Part shown: one piece after another, positions 53,959-62,158 of the stretch
How the letters are laid out: each line of letters opens with the position of its first letter
How positions within the stretch are numbered: the first letter of the stretch is position 1
NCBI GenBank assembly: GCA_012103535.1
Contig: WLWQ01000002.1
Coordinates: 620,001 to 684,000 of the forward strand
DNA length: 64,000 bases
Reading direction: 5' to 3'
Origin: Pseudomonadales bacterium
Lineage (GTDB): Bacteria > Pseudomonadota > Gammaproteobacteria > Pseudomonadales > Pseudohongiellaceae
The notes under the pieces: model-generated
What the model saw: only the letters and a program-made list of their open reading frames with translations
Databases searched by the model: none
What the model was told of the DNA's origin: nothing
Program-made: the position numbers and the translations under genes

Positions 53959-55815
53959 CTAAGGCAGTGCATAACTCCTGACGGTATCGGTGGCGGTGAT
54001 TACCACGTACTGTTTGCCGTCGCTGCCTAAATAAGTCATTGGATTGGCATTGCCACGGCGTTCCATCACATCTTCCCAAACGATGTCACCGGTGGTGGCA
54101 TCCAGCGCGCGAAATCGATTGTCGTCAGTGGCGGCGATAAACAATAAATTACTGCCGGTAATAAGTGCGCCGGCACGACCTGGTCTACCGGTGCGTTGTT
54201 TATCGACGGTTAAGCCTTCGGTTATTCCCAGCGGAATTTGCCAGGCGATGTCACCAGTGCTGGTATCTACCGCGGTCAATCTACCCCAGGGTGGTTTTTG
54301 GCAGGGCATACTGCGACCATTTAGGCGGACATCGAAACCGGCAGGACGTGGACTGCGACGTACATAGGGTAAATCCGACCCGGGTTCCGCATCTTGCATC
54401 CAGCCAAAGGTGCCGATGTCCGCGGCGAAGACGTAGACATAGCCATTGTGAGGATTGTGGGCGATGCCACCCCAGTTTGGACCGCCGGCTAAACCTGGAA
54501 ACAGCAAAGTGGTTTGACCACCGCTTCCGTCTGCTCGATAAGTCCAAGGGGAATAGGGGCCAACATTGTAAATACTGCCAGCTGACTCTACCAGTTCTCG
54601 ACAAGCAGCAGCATGTTCTGCACTAGTATCCTGGGAGGTAACTAAGTCTGAAGCATCGTAGTTAACTCTGGCCATCGGTGCGGGTCGGTCAGGAATAGGT
54701 TGGGTTGCAAAAGTTTCTTCTCCGGGAACTTCGCTTTGTGCAACGGGAGTTTCCGTTACTCCATAAACAGGTTCGCCGGTATCCCGGTTCAAGATAAAAA
54801 GATACCCGGACTTTGTCGTTACCCCTAATGCGGGAATCGTCTGACCATTGTAATTAACGTCGAAAAGAGTTGGTGGTGCTGGTGGGTCGTGATCCCATAG
54901 ATCGTGATGAATGGTTTGAAAGTGCCAGTCGTATTCGCCACTGTGTAAATTTACTGCAACCACCGAATTTGCATAGAGATTCGCACCGGCACGATCGCCG
55001 CCGTATCCAAATGGAATCGGTGATGCTAAAGGAATATAGAGTTGGTCTCTTTCTGCATCGATAGTGAAATAGAAAGGCCAGGCATTAGCGCCTAAGCGAT
55101 CTCTCCAGCTATCTCCTTCCCAGGTTTCGTTACCAGGACTGCCGGGCTGAGGAACCGAATTAAATTCCCAGAGCTTATTGCCATTTAGTGCACTGAATGC
55201 CCGCGCGTTTCCAATGCCACCAATTGCGCCTCGAGGAGTATTTGCCCCTACAACAATTACTCCTTCATAAACGAAGGGTACTGAGATGTAGGGGATGCCC
55301 ATACTGACCATGCCGGATTCACCAAATTCGCGATCCAGTTCTCCGGTTTCAGCATCCAATGCAACGAGTCGATCGAAGGCTGTATAAAAAATTCTTGGGG
55401 AGACGCCACCTTGTCCGGGCCAGTAAGAAACTCCGCGGCGAGAAGGAGCATTGAGTGGAACAGAATGACTCCAGAGTTCTTCTCCAGATAATGGATCGAT
55501 TGCTACCACTCTATCCACGGTTGGGAAATACATGATGCCATCGACAACGATGGGTGTTACCTGGGAATTCGGATCTCTTGGGGTTTCTACCGCATCGTTG
55601 CGTAAGGAATAAGTCCAGGCTACTTCCAGGTCGTCCACATTATCCGCAGTGATTTGAGCCAGTGACGAATAGCCAGTGCCGGCAGCATTGCCACGGTACA
55701 TTGGCCATTCAGTACTATTGTTAGTCACCGGATCGTCCGCACCTTGAGAACAGGCGCTGCTCACCAATATGACTGCCAGGGCACCGGAGCGCATAATTCG
55801 ACGGGCGGGGGACAT
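53959..55815 (-). CDS. PQQ-dependent dehydrogenase lipoprotein, A
   Basis: 618 residues with a lipoprotein signal ending SSAC; AGGAGA lies 6 bp before ATG 55815. Propeller motifs include EWPMYRGNAAGTGYSSLAQI, GANLYANSVVAVNLHSGEYDWHFQTIHHDLWDHDPPAPP and a repeated RVVAIDPLSGEELW. It is a paralogue of the next gene. It is the first gene of the 55.8-47.4 kb run. Confidence 0.9.
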   Translation of the reverse strand: MSPARRIMRSGALAVILVSSACSQGADDPVTNNSTEWPMYRGNAAGTGYSSLAQITADNVDDLEVAWTYSLRNDAVETPRDPNSQVTPIVVDGIMYFPTVDRVVAIDPLSGEELWSHSVPLNAPSRRGVSYWPGQGGVSPRIFYTAFDRLVALDAETGELDREFGESGMVSMGIPYISVPFVYEGVIVVGANTPRGAIGGIGNARAFSALNGNKLWEFNSVPQPGSPGNETWEGDSWRDRLGANAWPFYFTIDAERDQLYIPLASPIPFGYGGDRAGANLYANSVVAVNLHSGEYDWHFQTIHHDLWDHDPPAPPTLFDVNYNGQTIPALGVTTKSGYLFILNRDTGEPVYGVTETPVAQSEVPGEETFATQPIPDRPAPMARVNYDASDLVTSQDTSAEHAAACRELVESAGSIYNVGPYSPWTYRADGSGGQTTLLFPGLAGGPNWGGIAHNPHNGYVYVFAADIGTFGWMQDAEPGSDLPYVRRSPRPAGFDVRLNGRSMPCQKPPWGRLTAVDTSTGDIAWQIPLGITEGLTVDKQRTGRPGRAGALITGSNLLFIAATDDNRFRALDATTGDIVWEDVMERRGNANPMTYLGSDGKQYVVITATDTVRSYALP

Positions 55816-55914
55816 GTTTTCTCCTAGTTCTTCTTCTATTTATAGGACTCTACAAGTTCTGAGAAATTCAGAGTCGGATTGTCGAGTTTACGTGAAAATT
55901 CAGTGGGATTGTAT

Positions 55915-56838
55915 TCAGGGGCGAGCAATTATCATGGCGAAGTGAGGGAGTAAATCACCGTTACCTACGAGGGTATTTTCGATATCGAAGATCAAATTAA
56001 GTACCTTTAAAGATTCGGCATCGTTTTCTCTAAAATTGCCGGCAATATCCAGCAACATAAATTGCATTAAGGTGCCGCCGGTGTAATTGAATTCTTCGAT
56101 CTTGAAATGACGCTCTAGCGCTTCCCCGATATCCTGGGAATGAATTGCCTCGGATGGATCAACTCTTTCTACTTCCGCTGGATCCGGAAAATGCATCTCA
56201 TTTCTTAGCTGACCGCGATCGTGATCGGCGTGAGAGATGCGATACTTTTCCGGAATCATATGAAACACCGATTGCATAACTTCTTTTTCACGATCACTAA
56301 ACGCAAACCGATTCGGCCCGATGTATTCGTTTACAAAAAGATAGTCATCAGGTTTTAGGGCAGCTTTGCATTTTTGCAAAATTCCATCGAGATCTGACAT
56401 GTGATGTAGGGATGAATTGAAATAAATAGCATCGTAATCTGAATTTGGAAAAGGATTAGTTTCGACGTTGCAAACACTGTAGGAGATAACATCGGCTAAA
56501 CCGGACTTCTGTGCTTCTTCTTCTGCAATCTCGATTCGTTTCGGTGCGAGATCGATGCCTTCAATTAGTTTGGCGGTATTAATACTGGCGAGATGACGCT
56601 CCAGGGTGCCGTCGCCGCTACCAATACTTAAGACGCGATCAACCGGGCACTGTTCGCCAAGATAATGTTGAACACTGAAATTTACCCAGCTGTCATAATC
56701 TCGACCGCCAGCTGCAAGCAACTGATGATGTTTATTAATGATTGGGTTCGCTAACCAGTAGGTCTCACCGTAATAACTTTCGTTGGTGTGTTCGTCCCAG
56801 TAGTCAGCTACCTTGGCATCGACTGCTTCTTGATCCAT
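55915..56838 (-). CDS. Class I SAM-dependent methyltransferase
   Basis: 307 residues. Motif I is DRVLSIGSGDGTLERHLA, with LIEGIDLAPKRIEIA (motif II) and DAIYFNSSLHHMSDLDGIL (motif IV/V). The N-terminal VDAKVADYWDEHTNESYYGETYW resembles methyltransferases in lipopolysaccharide or natural-product gene clusters. Substrate unknown. It is divergent from the cytochrome-Vgb gene. Confidence 0.85.
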   Translation of the reverse strand: MDQEAVDAKVADYWDEHTNESYYGETYWLANPIINKHHQLLAAGGRDYDSWVNFSVQHYLGEQCPVDRVLSIGSGDGTLERHLASINTAKLIEGIDLAPKRIEIAEEEAQKSGLADVISYSVCNVETNPFPNSDYDAIYFNSSLHHMSDLDGILQKCKAALKPDDYLFVNEYIGPNRFAFSDREKEVMQSVFHMIPEKYRISHADHDRGQLRNEMHFPDPAEVERVDPSEAIHSQDIGEALERHFKIEEFNYTGGTLMQFMLLDIAGNFRENDAESLKVLNLIFDIENTLVGNGDLLPHFAMIIARP

Positions 56839-57008
56839 AGCCTTACTTTATAGAGCGATCAAATTCCATTGTACCGGTAATCCAGAAGAAGTACCCAATT
56901 CGGTGGAATCAAACATTCTCAGGATAGACGGCTTGTTCCCTCTGCCTGGAGTCGTTAGAGTCAGATTCTATAAGAATGTTGACCGGGGATCGATCAAGGG
57001 GAAAAACC

Positions 57009-58211
57009 ATGAAGCGCGTAATATCAATTCTAGCCTTTGGATTATTACTTGCACCTGGCGTTAGCGCTCAGCGCGGTAGCGCGCCTGCGCTACCAGAAGG
57101 CCCTGGCAAACAGCTAGTGGAGACTGCCTGTACCACGTGTCACAGTACCGCCACTATTACTCGCGCTGCGGGTTATAGCAGCGCTGCGGAATGGCGCCGC
57201 GTGTTTTCCACCATGATCGAGTTAAATGATTCTCAGGCTACTACCGTTGCCAGTTACCTGGCAGAACATTTTCCTGAAGATACTTCTCGCCGACCGAATT
57301 TAATCGCTGGCGATACAGAAATTGAAATCATCGAATGGACTGTGCCTACTCTAGGACAGCGTTCACGGGATCCAGCGGAAGCACCGGATGGTTCAATTTG
57401 GTGGACAGGAATGTGGGCAAGCCTGGCTGGACGATTAGATCCAGATACCGGGCTAATGGAAGAATTTAAACTTCCCGTCTCTGCTCGTCCTCACACCATA
57501 GTTCCCGATACCGAAGGCAATATCTGGTATACGGGAAATAGCAATGGCACCGTCGGAAAATTAGATCCCCGTTCTGGTCTGGTTGAAGAATATAAAACCG
57601 AAGCGAGTGATCCACATTCAGCAACTTTTCATCCCAATGGCAATCTCTATTTCACTGCCCAGCGCTCAGCGATGTTAGGTCGACTGAACCCTGATACTGG
57701 CGAAGTGGACGAAATCGATACGGAACCGCGACCCTACGGCATTCAAGTTGCAGCAGATGGCACGGTATGGATAGCTTACAACGGCACCAACAAAATTGGT
57801 GCGATGCATCCCGATACCATGGAAGTTAAATACTACGATGTTCCCAATGAGCGCACCCGCATTCGAAGACTTGGTATCGATAGCAAGGGCATCGTCTGGT
57901 TTGTTAATTCTACTATGGGAAAAATCGGCAGATTGGATCCTGCAACTGGCGACATTAAACAGTGGGATTCCCCTAGCGGTCCGAGTTCGCATCCCTATGC
58001 ACTGGCCGTCATCGATGATGTTGTCTGGTATAACGAATCCGGTATGCGGCCCGATGCCTTAGTGCGATTCAATCCGAGCACTGAGTCTTTTCAGAGTTGG
58101 GAGATCCCATCTGGTGTTGGCATCGTGCGCAACGTCTGGGTTACTGAAGAAGGAAATTTGCTGATACATCAAAGTAGTTCGAATCAAGTCGGGCTAGTAA
58201 AGATTAATTAG
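57009..58211 (+). CDS. Cytochrome c - virginiamycin-B-lyase-like propeller fusion
   Basis: 400 residues from ATG 57009 (AGGGGAAAA upstream). After a signal ending GVSAQ comes one heme c site, ACTTCHS (about residue 45), in a small cytochrome-like domain to about 100. The rest is a seven-blade propeller with repeated GTVWIAYNGTNKIGAMHP-like blades, homologous to streptogramin B lyase (Vgb). The fusion suggests a redox-linked exported propeller enzyme rather than antibiotic inactivation. It overlaps the convergent hydrolase gene by 8 bp. Confidence 0.85.
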   Translation: MKRVISILAFGLLLAPGVSAQRGSAPALPEGPGKQLVETACTTCHSTATITRAAGYSSAAEWRRVFSTMIELNDSQATTVASYLAEHFPEDTSRRPNLIAGDTEIEIIEWTVPTLGQRSRDPAEAPDGSIWWTGMWASLAGRLDPDTGLMEEFKLPVSARPHTIVPDTEGNIWYTGNSNGTVGKLDPRSGLVEEYKTEASDPHSATFHPNGNLYFTAQRSAMLGRLNPDTGEVDEIDTEPRPYGIQVAADGTVWIAYNGTNKIGAMHPDTMEVKYYDVPNERTRIRRLGIDSKGIVWFVNSTMGKIGRLDPATGDIKQWDSPSGPSSHPYALAVIDDVVWYNESGMRPDALVRFNPSTESFQSWEIPSGVGIVRNVWVTEEGNLLIHQSSSNQVGLVKIN

Positions 58212-60000
58212 CCACTTCAAATTCAACAAATTCGAAACCATCTACTGCGCCATCGTTGGTCAGGCGTAGGTAAACGTCGTACTCGTTTGCATCCGCAGGA
58301 GTCACGTTCAGTATGTTTACTCTGGGTACATAGAGTAGCGAATTATCCGCATCAAATGCTGAACTGTGTTGCCACACCGGCGTAGAGCCAGTCTGATCGA
58401 TATCGCTTAATGTAAAAAGTGGAGTACTGCCTGAAGGTGGATTTAGTGAACCATCATAGGTGTCATCGGCACCAAGTAGCTGCAATGGTTGAAAGTTTAG
58501 TAGGCCGGTTGCAGCGTCGTAGCTGTTTATACCTGTCACTCCGATTGAATTTTCGCGCTTAAAGGTGGGCAACCCGGAAACAACAACTAAGTCTGGATCG
58601 TAGTTGCAATCATCTTCATCGCTCGCCGTCGCTAAACAAGCAAGTTCCAAATCTAAAACTGCAGGTTGCGTAGCACCGTTTACCCAGTCTGTTAGTTCGT
58701 TCCAGGCGGCCAAGCCTTCATCGATAGTAAATCCACAATGGCTCGGACTTTCAGAGTCATCAACGATTGCGACTGTCAGCTGATTAGCAGGAACGAGAGT
58801 TTGTAGCGCGAATTGATTCTGAACTCGCACCAGCCCGTCGTGAGAAGTATGAATCGACACGATCTTGGTTGCGCCGATATCGCCATTGGGGGTGTAATTG
58901 CTGAGCAATGATTCTAATGCCGAAGGAAGTGCGATATTTCGAAGTGCGGCCTGGTTTACTGATCCATCATCGTAGTCGATACCAATGTTGCTGAAAGGTA
59001 TGGCACCGTTTAGCTGTGAGTCCTCGTTGATGAGCCGAGGAATCTGAAAGACTGCATACCAAAGATTGAGAGCAAGAAAATACGGATTTTCAGTGTCAGA
59101 TGCTTCCAGAATTTCTTCGAGGCGATCGGCTTCATCGGGATTGTTAAATTCCCAGGCCAGCACTTCTAATGGATCGTTCTCGTCGATTAGCAAACGTGTA
59201 CTAATGCCAACACACTTATCTAAAGAATCCAGATAGTCTAATTCACCAAATAAGAGCTCTGGTCGTTCGTACCAGGGTTTAGGTAATTCAGCGCTGGGAA
59301 CGGCATCGCAGACAGCCTCATAGATCGTGCGCAAATCGAATGCTTCGATCCAATTTACCGACCCAGCCACAGCACCGCAAAGCAATAAGCTGCCATCAGG
59401 ATCAGGCACCCGGTCCGACTCGAGGTCTCGCATGGAAACGATACCACCGAGCGATCCCCCTATGATGTAAAACTGTTCTGGCTCTCCTTGTCCAAGACTC
59501 GATGCGATAGAAGTGAATTCGTTATACATTTCGCCATTAGAAATATGGGAATCGAACACAGCCCATCCAGTCTGACTATAGCTGGAAGCAGCCATCGCAT
59601 AACCTTGAGCGAGAATGTAATCGCCATAGGGCCCGAGGCCAGGCTCATCGTTGACATCACCGGTGTAGTAGCCATCCCAAAATGGATTGAGGATTGAAAG
59701 CAGGTCATCGGGTTCGAAGCCCGTTAGGAAGCTTTGAAAGCCATGATTCCAGAACACCAACCCGTCTGCCGAGCTCCAGTTTTCAGGAATAACAATGGTG
59801 TAGAAGGCGCCGTTGTCAGTTTCACCATACCAGACGGGGTAACAGTCACCATCTTCAGTTTCGTATAGTTCGGCAGCGCAATTGGATTGGGCCTGCAGCT
59901 GCTGCATAGGCAGCAGTGATACCAGGAAAGCAAGCAAGAATAACTTGATGAGAGATAGGCGGAAGAGCAATTCAGTTTTCCAGAAATTAACAATAAACAA
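58204..60000 (-). CDS. Exported alpha/beta-hydrolase-like protein
   Basis: 598 residues from a TTG start (60000; another TTG ten codons later is possible). A signal ends near QLQAQS. VFWNHGFQSFLTG gives a possible oxyanion region, and FYIIGGSLGGIVSMRD the nucleophile elbow GGSLGG; an ESPSHCGF-like histidine region lies near residue 400. The C-terminal 150 residues look like a beta-sandwich. It may be an esterase or polymer hydrolase. A TGTAAC-N4-GTTACA palindrome lies just upstream (60009-60028). Confidence 0.65.
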   Translation of the reverse strand: MFIVNFWKTELLFRLSLIKLFLLAFLVSLLPMQQLQAQSNCAAELYETEDGDCYPVWYGETDNGAFYTIVIPENWSSADGLVFWNHGFQSFLTGFEPDDLLSILNPFWDGYYTGDVNDEPGLGPYGDYILAQGYAMAASSYSQTGWAVFDSHISNGEMYNEFTSIASSLGQGEPEQFYIIGGSLGGIVSMRDLESDRVPDPDGSLLLCGAVAGSVNWIEAFDLRTIYEAVCDAVPSAELPKPWYERPELLFGELDYLDSLDKCVGISTRLLIDENDPLEVLAWEFNNPDEADRLEEILEASDTENPYFLALNLWYAVFQIPRLINEDSQLNGAIPFSNIGIDYDDGSVNQAALRNIALPSALESLLSNYTPNGDIGATKIVSIHTSHDGLVRVQNQFALQTLVPANQLTVAIVDDSESPSHCGFTIDEGLAAWNELTDWVNGATQPAVLDLELACLATASDEDDCNYDPDLVVVSGLPTFKRENSIGVTGINSYDAATGLLNFQPLQLLGADDTYDGSLNPPSGSTPLFTLSDIDQTGSTPVWQHSSAFDADNSLLYVPRVNILNVTPADANEYDVYLRLTNDGAVDGFEFVEFEVAN

Positions 60001-60008
60001 ACAACTAC

Positions 60009-60028
60009 AATGTAACGTCGGTTACATT
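60009..60028. promoter_or_regulatory. Palindrome upstream of the hydrolase gene
   Basis: AATGTAAC-GTCG-GTTACATT is a perfect 8-bp inverted repeat 9 bp upstream of the TTG start at 60000. The spacing and TGTAAC-N4-GTTACA form suggest an operator in the 5' untranslated region; no linked regulator is visible. Confidence 0.4.
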
Positions 60029-60091
60029 AATAAAAACTGAATAGTATGGCGCGGAGTATGAAGCAGAAATGGCCAGCAGTTACGGATTGAT

Positions 60092-61588
60092 TTAAATCTC
60101 CATTACTCTCTCGATGTCGCTATCCAGCTTTGGTTTTTCGGTAAACAGAGAAACGCCGATAAACAGCACCATAGAAGTGGCGAACGCAACGAGCTGACCA
60201 CTTACACCGTAAGGGAAGGTATAGCCGGCAAGCTGAGAAACGAAATTGATCAATAAGGCAGTGCCGATTGCAGTAACAGCGCCAGCGACAGTTGCGCCTT
60301 TCCAATTCAAGCCGACGGCGACAACTGGAAAGATACTAGCGGCAAATGTGCCCCAACCGAAAGCGCCAAGAATTGCTACCAAAGTGGCATCGGCAAAGTG
60401 AGAGTAGAGCGCAAAACTAGCGGCGACTATTGCCAGGATAACCGTGACGACTCTAGCCCAGAATAATTCATTTTCGATGCTCTTACCGCGAATTGCTTTA
60501 GGGATGTCGTGGATGATTGCTGCCGTTCCAATATTTAAGAACGCATCGGAAGTAGACATGATGGCAGCGAAGAGGCCGGCAAACACGACACCGGCTAATA
60601 GTGGATTGGCAAACACAGAGAGAAACACCGAGGCGGCATCATCGGGAAGCGCCAGTGGATCAACGACGCCATCTATCACGGCGGCGCGCATCACGATGCC
60701 AATTGAAATCCACAACAACGCAGCCATGACATAGCCGAACAATGACATGGGCAGAATGCTGCGACTATCACTCAAGTTTTTGTTCATCATCATCTTGGTG
60801 ATGAGATGCGGTTGGCCTGCCAAGCCCAATCCGAAAACAAAAAACCAACCGAGTGAGGCCATCATGCCGGCGGCTCCATAGGGCATGGCTGTTTCGGCAT
60901 CATCGGCAAGAATTATTGAAGTCGCTTCCTGCATACCGCCGTCGAAAACACTCATTGCCGTAAAGAGTATGAGTGTGCCCGCGATCATCATGATCGCTCC
61001 CTGCACGACGTCAGTATAAACAGAAGCAATTATTCCACCGGTGACACAATAGAAAATCAGCACCGCGGAAGAAATGACTACGCATGTCACTAGACCAATA
61101 TTGGCAAAGGTTTCAGTACCTGAAAGAATCGCCTGCATGACCACAGCCATGGCTAGAATCTGCGTCGCCAGATAACCCATTACCCCAAGGACAATTGTTA
61201 TAGCGATCATAAATCTTACGGCTTGACTGTTATAACGTGCAGCAACTATATCCGGTAAGGAAATACAGTCTCTAAGCTCGGCAATCATGCGAATACGTTT
61301 CGCAACCAGAAAGAATCCGATGGCATAGCCAGTGGAAGAAATGACTACCATCCAGAAAGAGCTGACGCCGATTGAATAGACTAAACCCGGACCACCAACA
61401 AAGCCGAATCCACTCAAGGTGCTGGAAAAGAGTGCCAGTGCAACAACTATCGGCCCAAGGCCACGGCCGGCGATAAAGAAGTCGCTGCTGCTGTGGGTGC
61501 GGCGCATTGCCCATAAGCCCGTCAATACACAGAAAATCATGTACGCAACGACTGCACCTACAATAATCTCTTGTCTGAACGCTTCCAT
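60092..61588 (-). CDS. Sodium:solute symporter (SSS family), second copy
   Basis: 498 residues, about thirteen helices. SDFFIAGRGLGPIVVALALFSSTLSGFGFVGG is the helix 1 motif and GGIIASVYTDVVQG plus MSTSDAFLNIG the Na+-site helices. Its ATG (61588) follows the stop of the small membrane gene by 3 bp, so translation is coupled. It is only moderately similar to the copy at 44581-46104. Confidence 0.9.
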   Translation of the reverse strand: MEAFRQEIIVGAVVAYMIFCVLTGLWAMRRTHSSSDFFIAGRGLGPIVVALALFSSTLSGFGFVGGPGLVYSIGVSSFWMVVISSTGYAIGFFLVAKRIRMIAELRDCISLPDIVAARYNSQAVRFMIAITIVLGVMGYLATQILAMAVVMQAILSGTETFANIGLVTCVVISSAVLIFYCVTGGIIASVYTDVVQGAIMMIAGTLILFTAMSVFDGGMQEATSIILADDAETAMPYGAAGMMASLGWFFVFGLGLAGQPHLITKMMMNKNLSDSRSILPMSLFGYVMAALLWISIGIVMRAAVIDGVVDPLALPDDAASVFLSVFANPLLAGVVFAGLFAAIMSTSDAFLNIGTAAIIHDIPKAIRGKSIENELFWARVVTVILAIVAASFALYSHFADATLVAILGAFGWGTFAASIFPVVAVGLNWKGATVAGAVTAIGTALLINFVSQLAGYTFPYGVSGQLVAFATSMVLFIGVSLFTEKPKLDSDIERVMEI

Positions 61589-61591
61589 CTA

Positions 61592-62125
61592 TTACTGCTC
61601 CGAACGCTCAGATTTTTCCGCTAAGAGAACGTTAAATTTTTCTTCGTCTTCAGCGGTGTAAATATATTTTCTGAATCCAAGGCTATAGATCAGGATTAGT
61701 GGGATTGCTCCAAGCCAGGTTCCATAAGTTGCCCAGGCTGTAGCTGAGGGGAATCCTAGAAAATATCCTGTCTCGCCAGTTTCAAGATATTCCAGATGCC
61801 CCGAATACATTTGCCAGGCAACGATCAACATGAAGACCAGGCTACCTCCCATGTAAGCAAGCAGCTCGTTAGTGCGATAACGCTCAGAAATACCTAATAA
61901 AGAAAGAAAAGTGATTTGTATAAGCAACAAACACTGAAAAGCAAAGCCTAAGGTCCCAATATGTTCGAGTCGCGCAGCACCATCACCTCCCACTTGTAGT
62001 CCTGCTATTTCAGGGTGAGCACTGCCGCCAGCGTCTGGCACGGTTTCCGCCAAACATATCGCCAACAGAATCGCAGCCATAAGTACCCCGACTGCGAAGA
62101 TTATATAGATCAACTTACTTCGCAT
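61592..62125 (-). CDS. Symporter-associated four-helix membrane protein
   Basis: 177 residues with four or five hydrophobic spans (about 8-25, 60-78, 90-110, 132-155) and an acidic C-terminal tail (EDEEKFNVLLAEKSERSEQ). It lies 33 bp after the PQQ-dehydrogenase gene and 3 bp before the SSS symporter. No family recognised; by position it may be a symporter partner, as DUF3311 is elsewhere. Confidence 0.65.
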   Translation of the reverse strand: MRSKLIYIIFAVGVLMAAILLAICLAETVPDAGGSAHPEIAGLQVGGDGAARLEHIGTLGFAFQCLLLIQITFLSLLGISERYRTNELLAYMGGSLVFMLIVAWQMYSGHLEYLETGETGYFLGFPSATAWATYGTWLGAIPLILIYSLGFRKYIYTAEDEEKFNVLLAEKSERSEQ

Positions 62126-62158
62126 TTTATTCTTCTTTATTTATCGATTATTGGATAG

